Shown: positions 1 through 5,057, counted from the stretch's first letter. The stretch is 5,057 nt of DNA from Candidatus Coatesbacteria bacterium RBG_13_66_14 (GCA_001774505.1 MFAF01000146.1:8876-13932), one strand, 5' to 3'. Translations and numbers: made by a program. The notes: a model not told the origin generated them from the sequence alone.

Positions 1-1996
1 TGACGTGCATCTCACCGGGCTCGGAGGGGTCGGGGTAGAGGATGACCTGGCCGCCGGGACCCGTCCTGTCGGCCACGTGGCAGTCGTCCTCCTTGTAGAG
101 GCAGACGAGGGCGCCCTCAACCGGCGAGCCGTCGGCGGTGACGTTCACGGTGAAGCCGCCGTGGCTCCAGTGGTCGGGGTACTGCACGGCGAGGTCCGAC
201 ATCTCGTCGGTCCAGCCCAAGGCCTCGTTGGGCCCGAGGACGTTGTTCTCGTAGATGCACCAGCGGTAGTACGCGTTGCCCTTGGCGGACGGGATGAAGT
301 AGTTCTTCATGTCGCCCAGGGCGTAGCCGAAGTTGGACTTGGCCTCGTTGAACATGCTGCAGAAGTACTGCTGGTCCACCAGGTCGCTTGGGCCGAATCC
401 GGGGGCCCCGGGGGAGTACCAGCCGTAGCGCGAGTTGAGAATCGTGGCGACCATCCCGCCCGCCGGGGCCAGGACCATCTGCTCGGCGAAGCACTGGTAG
501 CGGTCGAAGCCGCCGCACATGCAGCCGATGGAGTTCATCCAACCCAACTGGTCGCCGTTGACGAGGGCGTAGGCGTCGGTGCCCGACATATTGTCGTTGC
601 CGGTGCCGATGAGGCTGTAGTTCGAATGGGCGCAGTGGTTGACGACGGCGCAGTTACCGGCGTTCATCTGGGCGATGACGGCCGCGCGGCTGATGTTGCC
701 GTACTCCTGGTAGAGCTTGGTGACGGGGTCGAACTGGGGCGGCAGGTAGAGCAGGTCCACGCGATCCTTGGCGGCGCCGCCCGGGGTTGAGGAGTCCAGG
801 TAGGCCCCCAGGAAGAGGGCGTCGGTGGTGTGACCCGCCGGGATCTCTTTCTCGTAGGTCAGGGTCTTGGACACCACGGTGTCCACGAAGTTCGCCGCCA
901 CCACGGGGTAGCGGGAGACGTAGACGTCGGGGTACATGTCGGGGTTGTCGTCGGGCCACTCGCCCCAGTATCCGTCCTCGTCGAGATTCCACGTGCCGTC
1001 CAGGTCGGAAAAGTAGAGGTCGCAGGGGATGTGCTGGTCGTCCTCGGAGCAGCCGCCGATGACCACGTGCCCCCGGCGTTCCTTGACGAAGTTGCAGTCC
1101 CCGCCCAGGACCACCCACTGGGTGGACCAGTTTTCGTAGGCGTCTATGATGAAGTTCCGGATGCGCTCGGCGTTGTCGCGGCCGGTGTAGTTGTCGAAGA
1201 TGTACTCCGTGGTGACGATGGCCGTGGTGTAGCCCTTGAGGAGCTTCCAGTCCCTCAGGGGCTCGAAGCTGGCGACGAAGGCCGTCGGTGTCACGAGCAC
1301 CCACTCGGCGGTGTCGCCGAAGTCGGGTGAGTCAACGCCGGGCTCGGGATCGGGCGTCCCGGTGAAGGACGGCTCCACCACCGGCACGCTCACGTGGACG
1401 TCGGAGGGGTTGAGGACCATGCTCCGGATGTTTTCCAGGCCGAACTCCGCCACCCGCCGCGTCACCCGGTTGGGGATGCGCACCTCGTAGGACAGCGGTT
1501 CGGTCGTCACATCGAACTCGATGCGGGTGATGACCGAGAGGGCGCCCGAGGCCGGCTCGTAGACGAAGGGGCTGAACTGGACCGCGGCCACGCCGAAGCC
1601 CGAGATGTTGCCGCCCCCGGCGGCCGTCAGGGGGACGGCGGGGTAGGGGTCGTTGGAGGAGTAGATGCCGTCGTCGAAGACCGCCCGGAACTCGGCGGGT
1701 TGGCTCACCGGGCGCGGGGTGTTGGCCGGCATGACCACGTGGAATCCCGGCAGTTCCTGCACCCTGAGGTCGGTCACGACGACCTCGGCGGCGCCGAGAC
1801 CCGCGGGCACGCTGATGAAGAGCGGGATGGTGGGCAGCATCGGCACGCCCTCTTGGGTGGGGTACAGACCCTCGCCCACCGAGGGAATGACGTAACCTTC
1901 GCTCTCGACCAGCTCGACGAGGTAGGGGTCTATCTCGTAGCTGTAGGCCAGGGCGAGGGCGGGGAGGATCAACGTCAATAAAGCCAGCTTACGCAA
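1..1996 (-). CDS. Secreted gingipain-like cysteine peptidase, family C25 (3' end outside window)
   Basis: This open frame of 665 codons has no stop and leaves the window at its C-terminal side. It begins at TTG (1996-1994), because the first 17 residues (MRKLALLTLILPALALA) form a signal peptide with a likely cleavage after LALA, and a GGGGG tract lies four bases upstream. Residues about 18-230 look like a C25-type propeptide. A caspase-like peptidase domain starts near E231 (EWVLVTPTAF). It contains GGDC at 298-301 and YVSRYPV around R362, which resembles the family's 'GR.P' strand. The likely catalytic His is H457 in NHCAHS, and the likely nucleophile is C492 in IGCMCGGFD. Their 35-residue spacing is close to that of gingipain R (H211/C244). 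From about residue 612 an Ig-like beta domain begins, as is common after C25 domains. In this family the product is an exported protease. Its substrate and any C-terminal sorting domain cannot be seen. The family call is based on motif recognition only. Confidence 0.88.
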   Translation of the reverse strand, partial: MRKLALLTLILPALALAYSYEIDPYLVELVESEGYVIPSVGEGLYPTQEGVPMLPTIPLFISVPAGLGAAEVVVTDLRVQELPGFHVVMPANTPRPVSQPAEFRAVFDDGIYSSNDPYPAVPLTAAGGGNISGFGVAAVQFSPFVYEPASGALSVITRIEFDVTTEPLSYEVRIPNRVTRRVAEFGLENIRSMVLNPSDVHVSVPVVEPSFTGTPDPEPGVDSPDFGDTAEWVLVTPTAFVASFEPLRDWKLLKGYTTAIVTTEYIFDNYTGRDNAERIRNFIIDAYENWSTQWVVLGGDCNFVKERRGHVVIGGCSEDDQHIPCDLYFSDLDGTWNLDEDGYWGEWPDDNPDMYPDVYVSRYPVVAANFVDTVVSKTLTYEKEIPAGHTTDALFLGAYLDSSTPGGAAKDRVDLLYLPPQFDPVTKLYQEYGNISRAAVIAQMNAGNCAVVNHCAHSNYSLIGTGNDNMSGTDAYALVNGDQLGWMNSIGCMCGGFDRYQCFAEQMVLAPAGGMVATILNSRYGWYSPGAPGFGPSDLVDQQYFCSMFNEAKSNFGYALGDMKNYFIPSAKGNAYYRWCIYENNVLGPNEALGWTDEMSDLAVQYPDHWSHGGFTVNVTADGSPVEGALVCLYKEDDCHVADRTGPGGQVILYPDPSEPGEMHV

Positions 1997-2019
1997 GATT
2001 CCCCCTTCGGATTGGAGGG
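1997..2019 (-). promoter_or_regulatory. Ribosome binding site of the C25 peptidase gene, within a possible small hairpin
   Basis: On the minus strand a GGGGG tract (2005-2001) is followed by AATC and then the TTG start. It is the only purine-rich ribosome binding site candidate near the signal-peptide start, so it supports the non-ATG initiation. The tract can pair with CCCTC at 2019-2015 (five pairs including one G-U, nine-base loop), which could partly mask the site. The pairing is seen in the sequence; any regulatory effect is inference. Confidence 0.45.
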
Positions 2020-2066
2020 TAGTTCAATTTCCGATAGTGCGCATGCGAACAACGAACCGATACCAG

Positions 2067-2089
2067 AAAAAAACCCCGTCGTCAAGGGG
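2067..2089 (-). terminator. Probable intrinsic terminator of the HExxH membrane protein gene
   Basis: Read on the minus strand, CCCC (2089-2086), an eight-base loop and GGGG (2077-2074) are followed by seven T residues (2073-2067). The signal lies four bases after the TAA stop of the upstream gene. The stem is short, so termination may be incomplete, but the uninterrupted T tract in otherwise GC-rich DNA and the position right after a stop codon support the call. Confidence 0.6.
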
Positions 2090-2092
2090 AGA

Positions 2093-2857
2093 TTAACCCT
2101 GTGGAGTGCTGAATGTCAGGGGACGCGTCAAGAACGCGTTCCCGGGGAGGAACCGCAGGATGGCGACCGGCACCCCGTCCGGCGTCCCCCCGAACCGCCG
2201 GTACCCCTGCACGGCGCTGGCGACGAAAGCCTCGCTGGGCGGCTTGCCCATCTCGATGAGCCGGGCGATGAGCTTGAGCTCGCACCGGTAGACCAGGAGG
2301 TTCTCGTAATCCGAGTAGGTCAGCTCCACGGTCGAGTAGGCGTGGGGGAGGGTGTGCAGCGTCTCGTGGTAGGCCAGGCAGTAGAGGTCTGAGGGGTTGG
2401 AGACGGCCGCGGAGCCGATGGGCCTGATATGTATCTGACTCACAAGCTCTCCGGTGGCGGGATCCTCCTTGAAGGGGCTGCAGCTACCCAGGTTCACCCA
2501 GTGGCTGAACCCGGGGTCGTTCTCCAGGGCGGAGTCGTCCCCCACGGCGATTCTGACCTGCCGCCTGCCGGCGGCGGCGACCAGCCGGAGGGGCGCCAGT
2601 TTCAGTATGGACCGGGCCAGACCCTCATAGCTTTCGGGGTCGGGGAGATTCTCGGTGGCGTAAAGGTTGCCGGTGAGGACCACGTCGGTTTTGGAATCCG
2701 TCGTGTGGGAGAGCTCCTTGGCGTAGAGGTGGCCCGCCATCCAGAGCACGGCGACCAGCAGGGCGACGAAGACCCCCTGCCGCGCCCGGTGCCGGGCTAG
2801 GAGGCGTGTCAGCCTCCACAGCGGGTCCCTCTTGTGCTCGGTTTTCTTCACCGCCAT
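2093..2857 (-). CDS. Membrane-anchored protein with HExxH motif, putative zinc metallopeptidase of unknown family
   Basis: The product is 254 residues. The frame is open further upstream to an ATG at 2920, but that start would overlap the end of coaX. The ATG at 2857 has GGAGG five bases ahead and gives a sensible membrane topology: a basic N-terminus (KKTEHKRD...RHRAR), one hydrophobic segment at about residues 29-46, then a roughly 210-residue domain probably outside the cytoplasm. That domain contains HETLH at 164-168, in the context CLAYHETLHTLPH. Helix-like stretches follow, with E185 and E193 (YRCELKLIARL) as candidate third metal ligands. HExxH with a Glu some 17-25 residues later is the gluzincin pattern, so a zinc-dependent peptidase is plausible but unproven. 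C126, C160 and C192 might form disulfides. I do not recognise the family. The motif could also be fortuitous, in which case this is a membrane-tethered protein of unknown function. Confidence 0.75.
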   Translation of the reverse strand: MAVKKTEHKRDPLWRLTRLLARHRARQGVFVALLVAVLWMAGHLYAKELSHTTDSKTDVVLTGNLYATENLPDPESYEGLARSILKLAPLRLVAAAGRRQVRIAVGDDSALENDPGFSHWVNLGSCSPFKEDPATGELVSQIHIRPIGSAAVSNPSDLYCLAYHETLHTLPHAYSTVELTYSDYENLLVYRCELKLIARLIEMGKPPSEAFVASAVQGYRRFGGTPDGVPVAILRFLPGNAFLTRPLTFSTPQG

Positions 2858-2862
2858 CCCGG

Positions 2863-2867
2863 CCTCC
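2863..2867 (-). promoter_or_regulatory. Shine-Dalgarno site deciding the start of the HExxH protein gene
   Basis: GGAGG on the minus strand lies five bases before the ATG at 2857. It selects this ATG over the in-frame ATG at 2920, which is inside the coaX coding region. Confidence 0.75.
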
Positions 2868-2876
2868 GGTTCCGAT

Positions 2877-2904
2877 ATTATATCCCCACGGGCGGATATT
2901 TCAA
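2877..2904 (-). promoter_or_regulatory. Sigma70-type promoter for the HExxH membrane protein gene
   Basis: On the minus strand TTGAAA (2904-2899) and a perfect TATAAT (2882-2877) are separated by 16 bases. The -35 element overlaps the TGA stop of coaX (2903-2901). Transcription would start near 2870, leaving a leader of about a dozen bases that still includes the GGAGG ribosome binding site. AT-rich hexamers like these stand out in this GC-rich sequence. The assumption is that the host uses the usual sigma70 consensus. Confidence 0.55.
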
Positions 2905-3650
2905 AGCCCCGCCGCCACAAGGGCGCAGCCCTCGAGGACGGCGAAGGGGCGGACGGTCGCCCGCGGGTAGGCCGCGGCGTACCTCGGCGCGTCTCCGCCG
3001 TGGAAGAGGAGCGGCAGTTGGTCCGGCGGCAGGCCGAGGTGCTTGGTGAATCCTGCTAGGAGCCTTTCCACGGCCGCCTCGACCTGGACCCGGGCGCCCA
3101 GGCGCAGGCACCCCTCGGTGGTCGAGCCGAGTGCCGCGTCCGGCGGCGCGTCTGTGGGCTCCAGCCCGGGCAGGGTCCCCAGCTTTCCCAGCCCGGCCAG
3201 GATGACCCCCTCGCCGGCCAGGATCGCCCCCCCCGCGAACACCGGCTCGCCGTCCCGGAACTGCACCAGGTCCACGGTCACCGCGGTCCCGCAGCCCACC
3301 ACGGCGACGGGCGCGCCGAGTTCCCGGACCGCGGCGTAGGCCGCCAGCACCCGGTCGTCGCCGAGCCTCTCGGCGAGCCGCTCCCCGTACTCCACGGCCA
3401 GGGGGCACCGCTCCCGGGCGCTCACCGGCTCGATTCCCCGCTTCGCCAGCCATCGTCGCAGCGCCTCGCGGGCGGGCTGGTAGGTGGAGACGCCCAGGGC
3501 GCCTGAAATCCCCTCGAACCCGGCGAGCGCCGCCCCGGGATCGGCGGCGAAATCCGCCGTGTCATGCACGAGGACCGGCCCCAGCAAGCCATCGGCGACG
3601 CGGGCGAGCTTGACCCGGGAGTTGCCAAGATCGAAAACAAGGTATACCAT
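2901..3650 (-). CDS. coaX: Type III pantothenate kinase
   Basis: The 249-residue product matches CoaX in length and motif order. CoaX phosphorylates pantothenate with ATP in the cytoplasm, the first step of coenzyme A synthesis. Visible motifs are the N-terminal phosphate-binding DLGNSRVK (7-14), GDDR (97-100) with D99 as the expected catalytic Asp, GTAVTVD (121-127) with D127 in the family's potassium-site position, GGAILAGEGV (140-149), TTEG (177-180) and a late HGGDA (217-221). In GGAILAG the proline usual in the family's GGxIxPG motif is replaced by A145. The ATG at 3650 is the only start that preserves the DLGN strand at the very N-terminus. No Shine-Dalgarno sequence precedes it (the six bases before are GTCCCC), so translation may be leaderless. 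It ends 43 bases before the HExxH gene on the same strand and is divergent from elbB. The family assignment is firm; activity is inferred. Confidence 0.93.
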   Translation of the reverse strand: MVYLVFDLGNSRVKLARVADGLLGPVLVHDTADFAADPGAALAGFEGISGALGVSTYQPAREALRRWLAKRGIEPVSARERCPLAVEYGERLAERLGDDRVLAAYAAVRELGAPVAVVGCGTAVTVDLVQFRDGEPVFAGGAILAGEGVILAGLGKLGTLPGLEPTDAPPDAALGSTTEGCLRLGARVQVEAAVERLLAGFTKHLGLPPDQLPLLFHGGDAPRYAAAYPRATVRPFAVLEGCALVAAGL

Positions 3651-3656
3651 GGGGAC

Positions 3657-3685
3657 AGCATAGCAATCGCGGGATTTTCCCGCAA
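3657..3685 (-). promoter_or_regulatory. Possible coaX promoter placing the transcription start at the ATG
   Basis: On the minus strand TTGCGG (3685-3680) and TATGCT (3662-3657) are 17 bases apart. The matches to consensus are modest (about 3/6 and 4/6). The -10 element ends six bases before the coaX ATG, so transcription would begin at or next to the start codon. That agrees with the absence of a ribosome binding site. The hexamers are weak, so confidence is low. Confidence 0.3.
3669..3683. repeat. Short perfect palindrome in the coaX-elbB intergenic region
   Basis: GCGGGA and TCCCGC flank a three-base TTT centre, giving a six-base perfect inverted repeat. It falls between the candidate -35 and -10 elements of coaX, where a repressor site could act, and it might also fold as a hairpin. 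It lacks the trailing T tract expected of a terminator in either direction. Confidence 0.4.
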
Positions 3686-3692
3686 TAGGGTA

Positions 3693-3765
3693 ACAAGGGG
3701 TTTTACCAGAGGCATAGCTCGGTTCGCCAGGGGCGTAGCTCGCTTCGCTCGGTTAAACCCCTTGT
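3693..3765. repeat. 73-base element with 15-base terminal inverted repeats, upstream of elbB
   Basis: The left arm ACAAGGGGTTTTACC (3693-3707) and right arm GGTTAAACCCCTTGT (3751-3765) are reverse complements with one mismatch in 15. They enclose 43 bases that are largely a tandem duplication. The element ends seven bases before the elbB ribosome binding site. It could be a large stem-loop in the elbB leader or a small dispersed REP/MITE-like repeat. No target-site duplication is apparent at its edges (GGGTA on the left, CTCGA on the right). The inverted repeat itself is directly visible; its nature is not known. Confidence 0.65.
3706..3747. repeat. Two tandem 21-base repeats inside the inverted-repeat element
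   Basis: The units at 3706-3726 and 3727-3747 are identical at 18 of 21 positions. Their shared core is CCAGRGGCRTAGCTCG. Together they fill nearly all of the space between the arms of the surrounding inverted repeat. No coding function is indicated on either strand. Confidence 0.6.
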
Positions 3766-3781
3766 CTCGACCGGAGGAAAA

Positions 3782-4444
3782 ATGCCGAAGAAGGTGGCGG
3801 TGATCCTGTCCGGCTGCGGAGTCAAGGACGGCGCCGAGATACACGAGGCCGCCTGCGCCCTGTTGGCGATAAAAAAGGCCGGCGCCGACTACGTCTGCTA
3901 CGCCCCGAACAAGCCCCAGCACGACGTCGTGGACCACCTCAAGTCCGCCCCCACCGGCGAGCGCCGCAACGTGCTCGTCGAGTCCGCGCGCATCGCCCGG
4001 GGCGACATCCGCGACCTGGCCTCTTTCAAGGTTTCCGAGTGCGACGCCCTGGTCATCCCCGGCGGTTTCGGGAGCGCCAAGAATTTATCCGACTACGCCT
4101 TCAAGGGCGCCGGCGCCACGCCCGATCCCGGTTTCGCCGCCGCGGTCAAGGCCATGCACGCCGCGGGTAAGCCGGTGGGCGCCATCTGCATCACCCCCGC
4201 CGTCGTGGCCGTCGTCTTCCGGGGCACCGGCGTATCCCCCACCCTCACCATCGGCACCGACCCCGGCACCGCCGCCGATATCGAGGCCATGGGCTCCAGG
4301 CACGTCGAGTGCCCCCCCACGGACTGCGTGGTGGACGAGGCGAATAAAATCGTCAGCACCCCGGCCTACATGTCGGCCGCCCACATCGGCGAGGTGTACG
4401 AGGGGGTCTGTAAGCTGGTCAAAGAGGTTCTCCGCCTGGCGTGA
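3782..4444 (+). CDS. elbB: ElbB-family protein (DJ-1/PfpI superfamily, glyoxalase-like)
   Basis: The 220-residue product aligns from memory with E. coli ElbB along its whole length. Shared features are VILSGCGVKDGAEIHEA (7-23), RNVLVESARIARGDIR (62-77), VIPGGFGSAKNLS (91-103), GKPVGAICITPA (129-140), LTIGTD (155-160) and VDEANKIVSTPAYM (184-197). C136 in AICITPA occupies the nucleophile-elbow cysteine of the DJ-1 fold, and E19 or E22 is the likely partner acid. E. coli ElbB has reported weak glyoxalase-type activity and has been linked to isoprenoid yield; its physiological substrate is not settled. The protein should be cytosolic. The ATG at 3782 has GGAGG (3773-3777) four bases ahead, and the family motif begins right after it, so the start is secure. 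It is divergent from coaX, with the inverted-repeat element in its upstream region. The radical SAM gene follows 57 bases after its TGA and may be cotranscribed. Confidence 0.93.
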   Translation: MPKKVAVILSGCGVKDGAEIHEAACALLAIKKAGADYVCYAPNKPQHDVVDHLKSAPTGERRNVLVESARIARGDIRDLASFKVSECDALVIPGGFGSAKNLSDYAFKGAGATPDPGFAAAVKAMHAAGKPVGAICITPAVVAVVFRGTGVSPTLTIGTDPGTAADIEAMGSRHVECPPTDCVVDEANKIVSTPAYMSAAHIGEVYEGVCKLVKEVLRLA

Positions 4445-4477
4445 GCCCGGTTTGGCGTGAAACGTGGCGTGGGCGCG

Positions 4478-4497
4478 TCCTCTATCCCTGAGAGGAG
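4478..4497 (+). promoter_or_regulatory. Ribosome binding site of the radical SAM gene, overlapped by a hairpin
   Basis: GAGGAG (4492-4497) lies four bases before the ATG at 4502. TCCTCT (4478-4483) and AGAGGA (4491-4496) form a perfect six-base stem with a seven-base loop, so most of the ribosome binding site can be paired. No terminator-like T tract follows, so the hairpin is unlikely to end elbB transcription. A control role in translation is inference. Confidence 0.5.
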
Positions 4498-4501
4498 CAG
4501 C

Positions 4502-5057
4502 ATGTACCTCTACGGACCGGTGCCCAGCCGCCGCTTAGGGGTCTCCCTGGGGCTCGATGTGGTGCCGCGGAAGAAAAAGACCTGCACCCTGAACTGCGTC
4601 TACTGCCAGCTCGGCCCCACCGCTCACCTTACCTCAAAGCGACAACGCTTCTTCGATCCGCAGGGATTCTTCGCCGAGTTGCGGGAAAGGGCGCCGGGGC
4701 TGCCCGACATTGATTACGCCACCTTCTCCGGCTCCGGGGAGCCGACGCTCAACGCGGACTTGGGCGGGCTGATAGCGGGGGTCAGGGACATCCTGGATTG
4801 TCCGGTGTGCGTCATCACCAACGGCACGCTCGCGACGGACCCCGCCGTCAGGCGGGAACTCGCGGACGCCGACCTGCTCCTGCCCAGCCTGGACGCCGCG
4901 AGCCGGGAGGTCTTCCTGCGCGTCAACCGGCCGGCACGGGGCCTCGTAATCGAGGAAATCATCACCGGCCTGGCCGAGCTCAAGAAGGAATCTAGGGGCC
5001 TTTTTCATCTGGAAATCCTCCTCGTCCGCGGCCTGAACGACACCGAGGAGGAGCTGG
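4502..5057 (+). CDS. Radical SAM protein, COG0731-like (3' end outside window)
   Basis: 185 codons are visible with no stop before the right edge. The N-terminus MYLYGPVPSRRLGVSLGLD (1-19) is the signature of a radical SAM group related to COG0731 Fe-S oxidoreductases. The iron-sulfur cluster motif is C28-x3-C32-x2-C35 (CTLNCVYC), followed by QLG. SGSGEPTL (76-83) is the SAM-binding GGE-type loop, and TNGTL (106-110) the next strand. Further family-like stretches are LLPSLDA (126-132), VNRP (141-144) and the strand LEILLVRGLND (170-180). Proteins of this group use a [4Fe-4S] cluster to cleave S-adenosylmethionine reductively; the reaction they catalyse has not, to my knowledge, been assigned. 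The domain should be cytosolic and oxygen-sensitive, which suits an anaerobic or microaerobic host. The ATG at 4502 is supported by GAGGAG four bases upstream. Any C-terminal extension is out of view. Confidence 0.9.
   Translation, partial: MYLYGPVPSRRLGVSLGLDVVPRKKKTCTLNCVYCQLGPTAHLTSKRQRFFDPQGFFAELRERAPGLPDIDYATFSGSGEPTLNADLGGLIAGVRDILDCPVCVITNGTLATDPAVRRELADADLLLPSLDAASREVFLRVNRPARGLVIEEIITGLAELKKESRGLFHLEILLVRGLNDTEEEL

Noticed and set aside
5..790. Long plus-strand open frame of 261 codons opposite the C25 peptidase gene
   Set aside because: It is Val-, Gly- and Ala-rich low-complexity translation with no motif. The minus strand here encodes a continuous peptidase domain with catalytic motifs, so this is an antisense shadow of GC-rich codons.
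654..1304. Minus-strand Arg- and Pro-rich open frame of 216 codons
   Set aside because: It is a frame-shifted reading of the C25 gene; the other minus-strand frame carries the signal peptide and catalytic residues.
830..1981. Further plus-strand open frames opposite the peptidase propeptide and catalytic domain
   Set aside because: They have the same biased composition (V, G, D, H, A), overlap each other, and lack a ribosome binding site or recognisable domain.
1997..2066. A sigma70 promoter for the C25 peptidase gene
   Set aside because: Candidate hexamers such as TTGTTC and CACTAT can be found on the minus strand but not at acceptable spacing, so none was annotated, although a promoter after the terminator is expected.
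2012..2800. Plus-strand open frames opposite the HExxH membrane protein gene
   Set aside because: The minus-strand gene has a promoter, ribosome binding site, membrane segment and terminator. The opposite frames have none of these.
2878..3453. Minus-strand open frame of 191 codons overlapping coaX
   Set aside because: It is an Arg/Gly/Ala-rich out-of-frame reading of coaX with no motif.
3669..3690. The 3669-3683 palindrome as an intrinsic terminator
   Set aside because: Neither strand has a T tract after the stem, and it lies between two divergent gene starts where no terminator is expected.
3564..3803. Plus-strand frame of 79 codons with a repeated GIARFARGVARFARL-like stretch
   Set aside because: The protein repeat is only the 21-base DNA tandem repeat read in frame. 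The frame starts inside coaX antisense and overlaps the secure elbB start.
3422..3937. Minus-strand frame spanning the coaX-elbB intergenic region
   Set aside because: It crosses the inverted-repeat element and lies antisense to elbB and out of frame with coaX. No ribosome binding site or domain supports it.
4445..4477. A terminator or promoter between elbB and the radical SAM gene
   Set aside because: No stem followed by T residues and no convincing pair of -35 and -10 hexamers is visible in this GC-rich gap.
4634..5008. Minus-strand frames opposite the radical SAM gene
   Set aside because: The plus strand encodes an intact cluster motif and family signature, so these are shadows.

Overview
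The window is a GC-rich bacterial fragment with five recognisable protein genes and several structured regulatory stretches. There is no RNA gene, CRISPR array, prophage or insertion sequence. The high GC content and the secreted gingipain-type (family C25) peptidase would suit an uncultured candidate phylum near the FCB or deep bacterial lineages, such as Coatesbacteria, Eisenbacteria or WOR-3. A type III pantothenate kinase, an ElbB protein and a COG0731-like radical SAM protein fit the same picture. This placement is an inference from gene content and carries low confidence.

Minus-strand block (about 1-3650). In order of transcription this holds coaX (3650-2901), a membrane-anchored protein with an HExxH motif (2857-2093), and a large secreted C25 cysteine peptidase that starts at a TTG codon (1996) and runs off the left edge after 665 codons. 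The HExxH gene follows coaX by 43 bases. It has its own near-consensus promoter overlapping the coaX stop codon and a T-tract terminator just after its own stop, so it is probably transcribed at least partly alone. The peptidase gene lies beyond that terminator.

Divergent intergenic region (3651-3781). This separates coaX from the plus-strand genes. It holds a short palindrome inside a possible coaX promoter, and a 73-base element with 15-base terminal inverted repeats around a 21-base tandem duplication. coaX lacks a ribosome binding site and may be leaderless.

Plus-strand block (3782-5057). This holds elbB, a DJ-1/PfpI-superfamily protein complete at 220 residues, then after a 57-base gap a radical SAM protein cut by the right edge. 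A small hairpin overlaps the ribosome binding site of the second gene.

The genes do not form an obvious single pathway. coaX is cofactor biosynthesis (coenzyme A), elbB is a conserved small-molecule or stress-related enzyme, the radical SAM gene has no assigned reaction, and the two left-hand genes act at or outside the cytoplasmic membrane. The parts least explained by known families are the HExxH membrane protein and the inverted-repeat element upstream of elbB. Nothing here amounts to strong evidence of a new multigene system.
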